In this document: positions 9,657 to 17,713 of the stretch, one piece after another
Numbering within the stretch: position 1 is the first letter of the stretch
Layout: every line of letters starts with the position of its first letter
Assembly: GCA_012520405.1 (NCBI GenBank)
Contig: JAAYOJ010000101.1
Location: 1 to 48,536 of the forward strand
Origin: Peptococcaceae bacterium
Lineage (GTDB): Bacteria > Bacillota > Desulfitobacteriia > Desulfitobacteriales > Syntrophobotulaceae
Length of the DNA stretch: 48,536 bases
Direction of reading: 5' to 3'
Notes under the pieces: generated by a model
What the model was told of the DNA's origin: nothing
The model's input: only the letters and a program-made list of their open reading frames with translations
Databases searched by the model: none
Program-made: the position numbers and the translations under genes

Positions 9657-9684
9657 ATTCTAAACGGAAAAAATAATTTGTCAA
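9657..9684 (-). promoter_or_regulatory. Promoter of the T-box/trpB transcript
   Basis: On the minus strand TTGACA (9684-9679) is 16 bp from TAGAAT (9662-9657). It starts just after the aminotransferase stop codon, so trpB has its own promoter. Confidence 0.7.
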
Positions 9685-9709
9685 GGGCCAAGCGAGAAAA
9701 TAAATTATC

Positions 9710-10900
9710 TTATTTGATAAATTTTTCTAGGCAGTCAGCCACAATATCAATACCCTTATCAATCTGCTCTAAGGACGGAATTGTAAAGTTCAGACGGAAA
9801 CAGTTGTTATTTCTATCTTCAGCAACATCGAAAGTGGTTCCCGGTACGCAGGCAACTCCGTAGTTGGCAGCAAATTTACAAAACTCGAAGCCGGAATATT
9901 CTTGTGGTAGTTCACACCAGATAAACAGTCCTCCCTCAGGTTTCGTAAACTTTACATAGCCGGTAAGCTTTTCTTCCATTTTCTTAAGCATAAAATCGCG
10001 TTTTACCTTATAATGCTCGCAGCATTCCCGAATATGAGCATCGAAGTCAAATTGTTCAATATACCGGGCTACAATCATCATAAACATTGCGTTAGTGTGC
10101 ACATCCTGTGTTTGTTTGGCCACAGTCATTTTGGCAATTAATTCTTTACAACCACATGCGTAGCCGATGCGCATCCCGGGTGAAATAGTTTTGGAATATG
10201 ACCCGCTATATATTACTCGGCCTGTTTCATCCATGCTTTTTAGGGTAGGAACAATCTCACCTGAATAACGGAGTTCATAATAAGGATCGTCTTCTAAAAT
10301 CATAACATCATATTTCTCAGCCAGTTCAAGTAAGTGTTGACGGCGTTTAAGGGGCATAGTAACCCCTGTCGGATTTTGGAAAGTAGGAATGGTATAGATG
10401 AGTTTAACCCTGCTTTCTGTTTTAAGGATATTTTCTAAAACAGTAATATCCATACCGTTCTCATCCATAGGAACGCCGGTAAGTTTGGCGTTAAAAGCAC
10501 GGAATGTATTTAAAGCTCCTACGAAGCTTGGGTTTTCGCAGACCACGATATCTCCCTCATTGACCAGGCATTGAGTAGCCAGGCTAATTGTTTGCTGACC
10601 GCCGCTAACAATAATTAAATCATCAAATTCACGGCCGATATTGAATTTATTTTTGATCCGGTCTTTTGTAATTTCTCTGAGTGGAGCGTAGCCTTCGGTA
10701 ACACTGTACTGTAAAGCGGTATAGGAATCGGTTTCAAATATCTCGGCCGCCAGATGGGCGAGTTCTTTAACAGGAAACTCTTCCGGGGAAGGTCCACCGG
10801 CAGCAAAAGATATGACATTGGGCATAGCGGTAACCTTTAACATTTCGCGAATGGCAGAAGGGTTAATGTTTGCCATTCTATCTGATATTTTGACATCCAT
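9710..10900 (-). CDS. PLP-dependent aminotransferase (class I/II, LysN/aromatic-type)
   Basis: This is a fold-type I aminotransferase of 396 residues. The N-terminal block ISFAAGGPSPEEFP, the segment IPTFQNPTG (171-179), the PLP-ring aspartate in ILEDDPYYELRY and the Schiff-base lysine K237 in SYSKTISPGMRIGY are all present. The closest relatives I recall are 2-aminoadipate, branched-chain and aromatic aminotransferases, which cannot be told apart here. The start ATG at 10900 follows AAGGAG at 8-nt spacing. It is upstream of the T-box gene on the same strand with only a weak AT-rich hairpin between, so read-through into trpB is possible. It could supply 2-oxoacids to the nearby 2-hydroxyacid dehydrogenase. 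Confidence 0.87.
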   Translation of the reverse strand: MDVKISDRMANINPSAIREMLKVTAMPNVISFAAGGPSPEEFPVKELAHLAAEIFETDSYTALQYSVTEGYAPLREITKDRIKNKFNIGREFDDLIIVSGGQQTISLATQCLVNEGDIVVCENPSFVGALNTFRAFNAKLTGVPMDENGMDITVLENILKTESRVKLIYTIPTFQNPTGVTMPLKRRQHLLELAEKYDVMILEDDPYYELRYSGEIVPTLKSMDETGRVIYSGSYSKTISPGMRIGYACGCKELIAKMTVAKQTQDVHTNAMFMMIVARYIEQFDFDAHIRECCEHYKVKRDFMLKKMEEKLTGYVKFTKPEGGLFIWCELPQEYSGFEFCKFAANYGVACVPGTTFDVAEDRNNNCFRLNFTIPSLEQIDKGIDIVADCLEKFIK

Positions 10901-11025
10901 ATTTTTTACTCCTTATTTTTGCAAATAGCTTACAGCTGATTTCTGCTCCTATCAGCCTTATTGGTAATTATTATAGCATATCATCAATAGTTTAACGTAT
11001 TACTTGTTAGCTTTTTTGACTTTAC

Positions 11026-11053
11026 TTGACACTTTGTAGAAATTCTATATACT
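11026..11053 (+). promoter_or_regulatory. Sigma-A-type promoter
   Basis: TTGACA (11026-11031) and TATACT (11048-11053) are separated by 16 bp, about 70 bases before the DUF6530-like gene. The untranslated region between holds short TAGT/ACTA repeats of unclear meaning. Confidence 0.7.
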
Positions 11054-11121
11054 TTAATAAGTAGCTTAGTGATCTAGTAGTTTAGTAAATAACTAATTAG
11101 AATTTTATAGGAGGAATTAGT

Positions 11122-11601
11122 ATGAAAATCCCAACCTCACTAAAACATAAGCCGGTAATAGTTTGTGAAAATTACGAAAATGTGGATGGCAGGCAAGCCT
11201 ATAATTCTGATGCTAAGGGCTTATCTTTAGGGCTAGCCCAGTGGAATGACCGGGGGAAGGTAGATATTTCGGCCAAAGTATGGAGGTATACAGGGGAAAA
11301 ATGGTCCAGGCAGTCCGAAGAATTGCCCCTCCATCGCGTATTGGATTTGGCGATTTTGGTGTGCAGGGCTAAGCAGCATTTTCGGGAGGCATATCGCTAT
11401 GAGAAATTATATGATACTGCTAAGCCCACTATAGATCGTATTGGACTGCAGGGTGATGCCATGACTGTAGAGGTTTGTACTGACAATGAAAAAATAGATG
11501 AGGATATTAAGTTGTTCAACCAGGCTTTAAGCAAAGATGATGAACTTATTGGCGAACGTTTACAAACCTTGGCCAGGATTTTAAGAGAGATGGGTTACTA
11601 G
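11122..11601 (+). CDS. Hypothetical protein, DUF6530-like
   Basis: This 159-residue soluble protein has no membrane segment, signal peptide or cysteine motif. The N-terminus (KPVIVCENYENVDGR) and the segment DISAKVWRYTGEKWSRQSEELP resemble proteins I recall as DUF6530, a family without known function; I am only moderately sure of that name. The C-terminal half is helical and charged. The start ATG follows TAGGAGG at 8-nt spacing and a good promoter lies upstream, so it is a real gene. The GIY-YIG-like gene follows after 37 bases, and the two may be cotranscribed. Confidence 0.7.
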   Translation: MKIPTSLKHKPVIVCENYENVDGRQAYNSDAKGLSLGLAQWNDRGKVDISAKVWRYTGEKWSRQSEELPLHRVLDLAILVCRAKQHFREAYRYEKLYDTAKPTIDRIGLQGDAMTVEVCTDNEKIDEDIKLFNQALSKDDELIGERLQTLARILREMGY

Positions 11602-11638
11602 AACTTGGAAGGAAAAATGTAATAAAGAAGGGTCAAGC

Positions 11639-11995
11639 ATGGATAGAAAAAAAGAGTTAAAACAGCAGTATAAACAAATGAAACACCCGATGGGTGTTTT
11701 CATAGTTCGCTCCAAAGCAAGCAATAAATGCTTTCTGGAGGCTAGCAATAATTTTCGCGCGGGATTTAACAAAACTTTACTTCAACTTAGTGCCAATATG
11801 CATCCTAATCGAGAATTACAGAAGGAATGGAATGAGTTGGGTAAAGAAAACTTTAGCTTTGAGATTCTGGAAGAATTGGAATATGACAAGGATGAAAGTA
11901 AAACTGATTATTCCGAGGACCTGGCTATTCTGCACATGATGTGGGAAGAAAAGCTCAGAGCCCAGGGGATGGAGTTTTATAGGAAGAAGCTTTAA
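11639..11995 (+). CDS. Degenerate GIY-YIG domain protein
   Basis: The 118-residue protein resembles the small GIY-YIG family proteins of Bacillota: a basic N-terminus, a two-strand block, then ELQKEWNELGKENFSFEILEEL and a charged helical tail. The signature is altered. The first part reads GVF instead of GIY, and the YIG position reads FLE (in CFLEAS). The nuclease active-site tyrosines are therefore doubtful, so I do not claim catalytic activity. The C-terminal 41 bases overlap the end of the convergent padR gene. The function is unknown; DNA binding or a vestigial nuclease are possible. Confidence 0.65.
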   Translation: MDRKKELKQQYKQMKHPMGVFIVRSKASNKCFLEASNNFRAGFNKTLLQLSANMHPNRELQKEWNELGKENFSFEILEELEYDKDESKTDYSEDLAILHMMWEEKLRAQGMEFYRKKL

Positions 11996-12530
11996 CCGCA
12001 GCAAGACACTCATTTAGCCAATCAATATAGGCTTGTTCGCGCATGATCGCTCCTTTTAAAACAATATAATCTCCAAATTCTTCTGAAATAATATTAGAAA
12101 TATCTTTAGTTTCCAATAAATTTTCCATAGCGGATTGCAAAACCGCTAATTTTTTTTGGCGCTTTTCCAGCTGAGCTGTAAATTGCTGAATAATTTCTTC
12201 CTTATTCATTAACTCTATGAAATAAGCGCGAAGTCTAAATACATCTTTGGGAGTAGGCTCTAATGGCTCATCGCGGAGTATCCAATTTTTTAGTTCCTGT
12301 TTGCCTTTCTCGGTGATGGTATAGACTTTCTTTTCTAATTTTTCACCTTGAATTACGGTCTCGAAAGTGATTAAGTTTTCATCTGTTAGTTTTTTCAACT
12401 CCGGGTAAATCTGGCTGTGTTTGGCATACCAAAAACTTGCCAGTTCCTTATCAAATTCTATTGTTAGATCATAGCCGGTCATCGGCTTTCTATTAATCAG
12501 TCCCAGAATCGCATATTTTAATTTTCGCAT
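11955..12530 (-). CDS. PadR-family transcriptional regulator
   Basis: The 191-residue protein has the PadR winged helix at about 1-85 (LKYAILGLINRKPMTGYDL, then HSQIYPELKKLTDENLI and the wing YTITEKGKQEL). A helical C-terminal dimerisation domain follows, as in the longer PadR-s1/AphA-like group. The start ATG follows GAGG at 7-nt spacing. PadR proteins usually repress a neighbouring gene and release DNA when they bind a small molecule, often a phenolic acid. The gene is divergent from the fixABCX/acyl-CoA dehydrogenase operon, and the shared region holds a consensus PadR operator, so it is most likely the repressor of that operon. The ligand is unknown. Confidence 0.92.
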   Translation of the reverse strand: MRKLKYAILGLINRKPMTGYDLTIEFDKELASFWYAKHSQIYPELKKLTDENLITFETVIQGEKLEKKVYTITEKGKQELKNWILRDEPLEPTPKDVFRLRAYFIELMNKEEIIQQFTAQLEKRQKKLAVLQSAMENLLETKDISNIISEEFGDYIVLKGAIMREQAYIDWLNECLAAVKASSYKTPSPGL

Positions 12531-12556
12531 ATTATTACCTCAAAATATTTTTTTAT

Positions 12557-12587
12557 TGTATATTTTATCATATAATAATAATGTCAA
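12557..12587 (-). promoter_or_regulatory. Promoter of padR
   Basis: On the minus strand TTGACA (12587-12582) is followed after 17-19 bp by AATATA/TATACA. It is about 40 bp from the PadR operator, so autoregulation is possible but less direct than control of the fix operon. Confidence 0.5.
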
Positions 12588-12626
12588 TTTTTTTCAAAAA
12601 ATAACAAATAATCTATGTCTAATTAT

Positions 12627-12646
12627 ACATGTAAATGTTGACATGT
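12627..12646. promoter_or_regulatory. PadR operator ATGT-N8-ACAT
   Basis: ATGT (12629-12632) and ACAT (12641-12644) are separated by exactly 8 bases, the published PadR consensus, and each half extends to the palindrome ACATGT. The right half overlaps the -35 element of the fix operon promoter. Confidence 0.85.
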
Positions 12647-12667
12647 TTCAAGGGTAGATATTAAAAT
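12638..12667 (+). promoter_or_regulatory. Promoter of the fixABCX/acyl-CoA dehydrogenase operon
   Basis: TTGACA (12638-12643) is 18 bp from TAAAAT (12662-12667). Its -35 box lies inside the PadR operator, so a bound PadR dimer should block RNA polymerase. Confidence 0.65.
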
Positions 12668-12714
12668 AATGTATGGTAATAATTTTAAATAAAGATAAAT
12701 AAGAGGTGATTTGG

Positions 12715-13485
12715 GTGAACGTTATTACATGTTACAAAATAGTTCCGGATGATCAGGATATTATTGTCCGCGACGACCGCACCTTAGGATTAGAAAAAGC
12801 TGAACTGGAAATTGGACAATATGATCTTCCGGCTATTGAAGCCGGTATGCAAGTCGTGGCCGATGCCGGTGGCAAGGTTAGTGCTTTAAGTGTAGGACCC
12901 AAACTTTTAGAAAATTCAAAACTCAAAAAAGGTGTTCTTTCCCGTGGTCCCGCGGATCTTTATCTGGTTGTAGATGATTCTCTAGCCGAAGCCGACACCC
13001 ATCAGACAGCCCGCACTTTGGCCGCAGCCATACAAAAAATCGGAGATGCCGATCTGGTTTTGTGTGGTGAAGGATCTTCCGACCTTTATGCCCAGCAAGT
13101 CGGTCCTCAACTTGGTGAATTGCTGGGAATGGCTAATATCAATGCCGTAAGTAAAATCACAGTTGAGGGAGATAAAGTTATTGTCGAGAGAACACTGGAA
13201 GATGAGGTAGAAGTACTAGAAGTCTCCTTACCTGCTGTTATCTCAGTTACTACAGATATTGTTCAGCCTCGCATCCCCAGTATGAAAGAAGTACTGTCAG
13301 CCGGTAAAAAGCCTGTAACCCAATGGAGTCTTGCGGATATCGGCCTTGCCGACAATCCTCAAACTATGGAAACCATTAACACCCTGGCACCGGAATTGGC
13401 AGAAAGAAAACAAATTATTATTGAAGGCGATTCCGAAGAAGCAGTAAATGAGCTCTGGGAAAACCTTCGCCAAGAATTGCAGTAA
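12715..13485 (+). CDS. fixA: Electron transfer flavoprotein beta subunit (FixA)
   Basis: EtfB/FixA pairs with FixB to carry electrons between acyl-CoA dehydrogenases, NADH and an acceptor. The sequence opens NVITCYKIVPDDQDI, typical of the FixA branch, and has the ETF nucleotide-binding segments LVLCGEGSSDLYAQQVGPQL and VSLPAVISVT. An in-frame GTG at 12706 exists, but AGGTGA is best spaced for GTG 12715, which gives the family-typical MNVITCYK start and 256 residues. It is the first gene of a seven-gene operon. Whether this ETF bifurcates electrons cannot be decided by eye. Confidence 0.93.
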   Translation: MNVITCYKIVPDDQDIIVRDDRTLGLEKAELEIGQYDLPAIEAGMQVVADAGGKVSALSVGPKLLENSKLKKGVLSRGPADLYLVVDDSLAEADTHQTARTLAAAIQKIGDADLVLCGEGSSDLYAQQVGPQLGELLGMANINAVSKITVEGDKVIVERTLEDEVEVLEVSLPAVISVTTDIVQPRIPSMKEVLSAGKKPVTQWSLADIGLADNPQTMETINTLAPELAERKQIIIEGDSEEAVNELWENLRQELQ

Positions 13486-13498
13486 AGGGGGCTAAAAA

Positions 13499-14437
13499 AT
13501 GAGTGCAATAAAAAATGTATGGGTTTTTAGTGATAAACAGGATATTTTAGCCGAACTATGTGCAGGCGCTCGCCAGTTAGGCGAAAAAGTAACGGTTCTG
13601 TTAATTGGCAATCAAAGCGCAGCCGATGAGGCCATAAAAGCAGGAGCTGATCACGTATATCTCATGGGAGAACTGGACGATTCTCGCATGGTTGAGGATT
13701 TTCTGCCTACAATTGAAAAATTAGTAGCTGAACACAATCCTGACTTGGTGATGTTCGGCAATACTAAACGGGGCAAGCTTATGGCCGGGAAACTGGCAGC
13801 CAAACGTGGAACGTCGGTTTTAGCTGATGTCATTGAGTTTTCTGAAGACGGAACATGTAAACGCCGGGTTTATGGCGGAGCTGCTATTAGTACCATAAAA
13901 TCCAATGCGGAAGTAGCAATTGCTACGGTTGGAGGCGGGGTATTCGGTCCCCAGGCTTTGGATGAGTCCCGTCAAGGAACTACGGAAAATGTTGATTTTG
14001 TCGCGACTGAATCTAAAGTTAAATGTGTAGAAAGAAGAGCTAAAGCCGGTGCAACAGTTAATCTTTCCGCGGCCAAGCGTGTTGTGGCGGTAGGCCGTGG
14101 TTTTGCTGACAAAGAAGATTTGAAAATGGCTGAAGAATTAGCTGAGCTAATAGGAGCCGAAATTGGTTGTACCCGTCCGTTATCGGAAGGCCTGGACTGG
14201 CTGCCCAGAGAATACTACATTGGTGTATCGGGAGTTATGTTCAAACCGGATTTGTATATTGCTTTGGGGATTTCCGGCCAAATTCAGCATATGGTAGGCT
14301 GCAACCAGTCCCAAACTATAATTGCTGTTAATAAGGATAAGGCTGCTCCGATATTCAAACAAGCGGATTACGGTATTGTTGGTGATCTATATAAAGTATT
14401 GCCAATGTTAATAGAAAAATTAAAGTCCGGCAAGTAA
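13499..14437 (+). CDS. fixB: Electron transfer flavoprotein alpha subunit (FixB)
   Basis: FixB/EtfA carries the FAD that shuttles between dehydrogenase and acceptor. The 312-residue protein has the N-terminal ETF domain (about 1-180) and the C-terminal FAD domain with GVSGVMFKPDLYIALGISG (about 248-266), GQIQHMVGCNQSQTIIAVN and the closing block KAAPIFKQADYGIVGDLYKVLP. The start ATG follows AAAGGGG, 13 bases after fixA. It is in the usual fixA-fixB order and is shorter than ferredoxin-fused EtfA proteins, so it has no extra iron-sulfur domain. Confidence 0.95.
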   Translation: MSAIKNVWVFSDKQDILAELCAGARQLGEKVTVLLIGNQSAADEAIKAGADHVYLMGELDDSRMVEDFLPTIEKLVAEHNPDLVMFGNTKRGKLMAGKLAAKRGTSVLADVIEFSEDGTCKRRVYGGAAISTIKSNAEVAIATVGGGVFGPQALDESRQGTTENVDFVATESKVKCVERRAKAGATVNLSAAKRVVAVGRGFADKEDLKMAEELAELIGAEIGCTRPLSEGLDWLPREYYIGVSGVMFKPDLYIALGISGQIQHMVGCNQSQTIIAVNKDKAAPIFKQADYGIVGDLYKVLPMLIEKLKSGK

Positions 14438-14474
14438 AACCGGAGTTTCTCAGAAACAGTGAAGAGGTGAAAAG

Positions 14475-15773
14475 ATGAGTGCTGATAAATATGAAGTCAT
14501 AATTATCGGAGGGGGCCCCTCAGGACTTGCAGCAGCTTATAAACTGGCTCAAGCAGGTGTAGAGGTTGTGCTCGTTGAACGCGGTGATTACTGCGGTAGC
14601 AAGAACTTAAGCGGCGGGGTTTTTTATACGCGGGTGCTTGATCAACTGATTCCCGGTTTCTGGGAAGAAGCTCCGGTGGAACGTTATATTACCAATTATG
14701 TTACCACTCTTATGGATAAGGAAGATTACTTTAATCTTGATTACAAAGGGCAAGCTTTAAGCAAGCCCCCTTATAACGCCTTTTCCGTCCTGCGGGCTAA
14801 ATTTGACCGCTGGTTGGCTGAAAAAGCGGAAGATGCAGGGGTTATGCTGGTAAACGAGATAAAAGTAGAAAAAGTTCTTAAAGAAGGCAATAAAGTAACA
14901 GGCATTGTAGCCGGCGATGAAGAAATGTTGGCCGACGTAGTTATTGCTGCCGATGGTATTAACTCTTTTATTGCCCAGGAAGCAGGTTTGCGCGGGCCTA
15001 TTAAACCGGAGCACTTGGCTGTCGGTGCCAAAGCACTGATTGAATTGCCGCGGGAGAAGATAGAAGACAGGTTCCGCCTGACCGGTAATGAAGGAACTGC
15101 CTATGCCATGCTGGGAGAAGCCTCCCACGGGGTAGCAGGAGGGGCTTTTCTCTATACCAATATCGATTCCCTGTCCATAGGTGTTGTTCTGCGTTTGGAC
15201 GATTTAGTTAAATCAGGGGCCAAACCGGCCGAAGTTCTGGACGATCTGTTGGAACATCCTATGGTTGCGCCTTTGGTCAAGGACGGCAAAATGGTTGAGT
15301 ATGGGGCCCACCTCACTGCTGAGGGCGGATTGCATATGGTTCCCCAACAGCTGGTAGCGGATGGTTTTATTATGGTTGGGGATGCTGCAGGTTTTACCAT
15401 TAACAGTGGGCTTGTAATCCGGGGTATGGATTTGGCTGTTGGTTCCGGTATAGCCGCGGCTGAGGCAATTATCGAAGCTAAAGAGAAAAACGATTTCAGT
15501 GCAGCTTCCTTAAATTCTTATAAACGCCGCTTGGATGAGAGCTTTGTCATGAAAGATTTGAAAACTTATGCCAAAGCACCGATCTTTATGGAAAACGATC
15601 GCCTGTATAAGAGCTATTCTAAATTGGCCAATGATATATTCGGTAAGGTTTATAACCATGATTTAACTCCCAAGGAACTATTACTCAAAACTGCGCTTAA
15701 AGCGTTAAAAGAGAACAATTTATCCATATTTGACTTAGCCCGTGATGGCTTTAAGGGGGTGCGTGCACTGTGA
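14475..15773 (+). CDS. fixC: FixC-type flavoprotein (ETF:quinone oxidoreductase-like)
   Basis: FixC is the FAD subunit that passes electrons from FixAB to a quinone, together with the ferredoxin FixX. The 432-residue protein starts with the dinucleotide-binding motif IIIGGGPSGLAAAYKLA, has the second FAD motif VVIAADGINSFIAQEAG near 157 and the third FMVGDAAG-like block GFIMVGDAAGFTINSG near 297. It belongs to the geranylgeranyl-reductase/ETF-QO superfamily. Its 3' end overlaps fixX by 4 bases, showing translational coupling. The gene pair equals the C-terminal and ferredoxin parts of mitochondrial ETF-QO. Confidence 0.94.
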   Translation: MSADKYEVIIIGGGPSGLAAAYKLAQAGVEVVLVERGDYCGSKNLSGGVFYTRVLDQLIPGFWEEAPVERYITNYVTTLMDKEDYFNLDYKGQALSKPPYNAFSVLRAKFDRWLAEKAEDAGVMLVNEIKVEKVLKEGNKVTGIVAGDEEMLADVVIAADGINSFIAQEAGLRGPIKPEHLAVGAKALIELPREKIEDRFRLTGNEGTAYAMLGEASHGVAGGAFLYTNIDSLSIGVVLRLDDLVKSGAKPAEVLDDLLEHPMVAPLVKDGKMVEYGAHLTAEGGLHMVPQQLVADGFIMVGDAAGFTINSGLVIRGMDLAVGSGIAAAEAIIEAKEKNDFSAASLNSYKRRLDESFVMKDLKTYAKAPIFMENDRLYKSYSKLANDIFGKVYNHDLTPKELLLKTALKALKENNLSIFDLARDGFKGVRAL

Positions 15774-16051
15774 TTAAATTGAGTATACCGGAAAAGTTGG
15801 CCTTAAATAAATTTGAAGTGAATGAAGGCAACCCCCATATCATTATAGATAATACCAAATGCCAAAGCTGCCAGCCCAAAAGCTGTCTGACTGTATGTCC
15901 GGCGGAACTTTACAGTGAACAAAACGGAGAAATAATAGTAGAATGGGCAGGTTGTCTGGAGTGCGGGACCTGCAGGGCTGTATGTCCTCAAGGGGCAATT
16001 AGTTGGGAGTATCCTATAGGTGGATTTGGGATAATTTATAGACAGGGATAA
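15770..16051 (+). CDS. fixX: FixX ferredoxin-like protein
   Basis: This 93-residue protein has cysteines at 31, 34, 39 and 43 and at 62, 65, 68 and 72. The second set (CxxCxxCxxxCP) is a canonical [4Fe-4S] motif, and the first is partly remodelled, as in other FixX proteins. The C-terminal WEYPIGGFGIIYRQG is a FixX hallmark. The GTG start overlaps the fixC stop (GTGA). It should form a unit with FixC at the membrane. The name does not imply nitrogen fixation, since no nif gene is near. Confidence 0.93.
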   Translation: MIKLSIPEKLALNKFEVNEGNPHIIIDNTKCQSCQPKSCLTVCPAELYSEQNGEIIVEWAGCLECGTCRAVCPQGAISWEYPIGGFGIIYRQG

Positions 16052-16128
16052 TGTTTGAGATAAATTTTAATGATTAACATTTTTATTAATAACTGTGTTT
16101 ACAAATTTTAGTATGGGAGGGATAAGAT

Positions 16129-17706
16129 TTGTCCAAAGTGAGAACTGCCGAACAATTAGCTGAGCTGATTCAGGACGGAATGACTGTGGGTGTAAGTGGT
16201 TTTGGCTTAGCCGGTTGGAACCAGGAAATGGCGATAGCCATAGGTAAACGATTTGAAGAAACCGGTCATCCCCGGGATATTACCTTTGTTCAAAGCTCGC
16301 CTATAGGTGATCATACTGAAAATACAGGAACGGCCTTTCTAGCCCATGAGGGATTAATTAAACGTTGGATCGGGGCTCATTTGCTGGGCTCGCCAAAAAT
16401 GGAAAGATTGGTTGTAGAGAACAAGCTTGAAGCTTATAATCTCCCCCAAGGAGTTATTATCCAGCTCTGGCGCGAGATCGCGGCCAAAAGACCCGGGCTT
16501 TTTACCAAAGTCGGTCTGAAAACATTTGTTGACCCCCGGGTAGAAGGAGCCAAACTCAATGCCCGGACCACGGAGGACATTGTTAAGGTAGTTAACTTTG
16601 AAGGGGAAGAATGGTTATTTTATAAAAGTTTTCCAGTGGATGTGGGCTTAATTCGTGGTACTACAGCCGATGAAAATGGCAATATAACTATGGAAAACGA
16701 GGGTATACTTGCTTGTGCTCTTCCTTTGGCTCAGGCTGTTAAAAACAGTGGCGGTATTGTTATTGCTCAAGTGGAAAATATCGCCAAAGCGAACACTCTA
16801 CATCCTAAAGACGTTAGGGTTCCCGGCATTTTGGTTGATTATGTTGTGGTAGCTACTAGTCAGAAAAACCATTATCAAACAGAAGGTACTTACTATAATC
16901 CAGCTTTTGCAGGTAATATCAAAGTGCCGTTAAGTGAAGTTGCTCCGCTGGAGCTCAATGAACGTAAAATTATTGCGCGGCGAGCAGCGATGGAACTTAA
17001 ACCCAATGCTATTTTAAACTTAGGGGTGGGTATTCCTAGTGATGTAGCCAATGTCGCAGCCGAGGAAAAGGCAGACAAATCCTTAACTTTGACCACGGAA
17101 GCGGGCAGTATTGGCGGAATTCCAGCCAGCTTACCCCATTTTGGGCATGCGTATAACAGCGAATGTATGTTAGAGGAACAAGCGCAGTTTGATTATTATG
17201 ACGGTGGCGGTATTGATATAACCTGTTTAGGGCTGGCGCAAACAGATAAGTTGGGAAATGTCAACGTTACTCATTTTGGACCGAAGATTGCCGGCTGCGG
17301 TGGATTTATGAATGTCAGCCAAAATGCGAAGAAAGTAATATTCTGCGGTACTTTTACTGCCGGAGGACTGAAAGTTGCTATTGAAGACGGCAAGCTAAAG
17401 ATTATTCAGGAAGGTAAATATCAAAAATTCTTGCCTCAAGTGGAACACATTTCATTCAGCGGCGAATATGCTAGTGAGATAAATAAACCCGTACTCTATA
17501 TTACTGAACGAGCTGTATTCACCTTGGAAAACGGAGAAATGACTTTAATCGAAATCGCACCCGGTATTGACCTGGAAAAAGATGTTTTAGCCCATATGGG
17601 CTTCCGCCCAAGGATTTCGTCCAACTTAAAGGAAATGCCATCCGGAATCTTTCAACCGGAGTGGGGACAGCTTAGACAGATCATTGAGGAAAAAATGAAA
17701 GGGTGA
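16129..17706 (+). CDS. Family I acyl-CoA:carboxylate CoA-transferase (YdiF/Pct-like)
   Basis: This fused alpha-beta family I CoA-transferase (525 residues) transfers CoA between an acyl-CoA and a free acid through a glutamyl-CoA thioester. The catalytic glutamate is E324 in TTEAGSIGGIPA. The alpha half has VSGFGLAGWNQE near 22-33, and the oxyanion-loop GVGIP is at 299-303. The TTG start at 16129 follows GGGAGG at 8-nt spacing. In E. coli the related ydiF gene is likewise linked to an acyl-CoA dehydrogenase and to fixABCX homologues (ydiQRST), so this operon is an analogue of that poorly understood cluster. Propionate, butyrate or aromatic acids are candidate substrates, and none is proven. 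Confidence 0.88.
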   Translation: MSKVRTAEQLAELIQDGMTVGVSGFGLAGWNQEMAIAIGKRFEETGHPRDITFVQSSPIGDHTENTGTAFLAHEGLIKRWIGAHLLGSPKMERLVVENKLEAYNLPQGVIIQLWREIAAKRPGLFTKVGLKTFVDPRVEGAKLNARTTEDIVKVVNFEGEEWLFYKSFPVDVGLIRGTTADENGNITMENEGILACALPLAQAVKNSGGIVIAQVENIAKANTLHPKDVRVPGILVDYVVVATSQKNHYQTEGTYYNPAFAGNIKVPLSEVAPLELNERKIIARRAAMELKPNAILNLGVGIPSDVANVAAEEKADKSLTLTTEAGSIGGIPASLPHFGHAYNSECMLEEQAQFDYYDGGGIDITCLGLAQTDKLGNVNVTHFGPKIAGCGGFMNVSQNAKKVIFCGTFTAGGLKVAIEDGKLKIIQEGKYQKFLPQVEHISFSGEYASEINKPVLYITERAVFTLENGEMTLIEIAPGIDLEKDVLAHMGFRPRISSNLKEMPSGIFQPEWGQLRQIIEEKMKG

Positions 17707-17713
17707 AAAAAAT

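Noticed and set aside
14757-15128. 123-codon antisense frame inside fixC
   Set aside because: It is a shadow of the conserved fixC coding sequence, with no start signal.
12715-16051. Nitrogen fixation locus because of fixABCX
   Set aside because: No nif gene is near; the neighbours are acyl-CoA enzymes, as in non-diazotrophic fix-type clusters.
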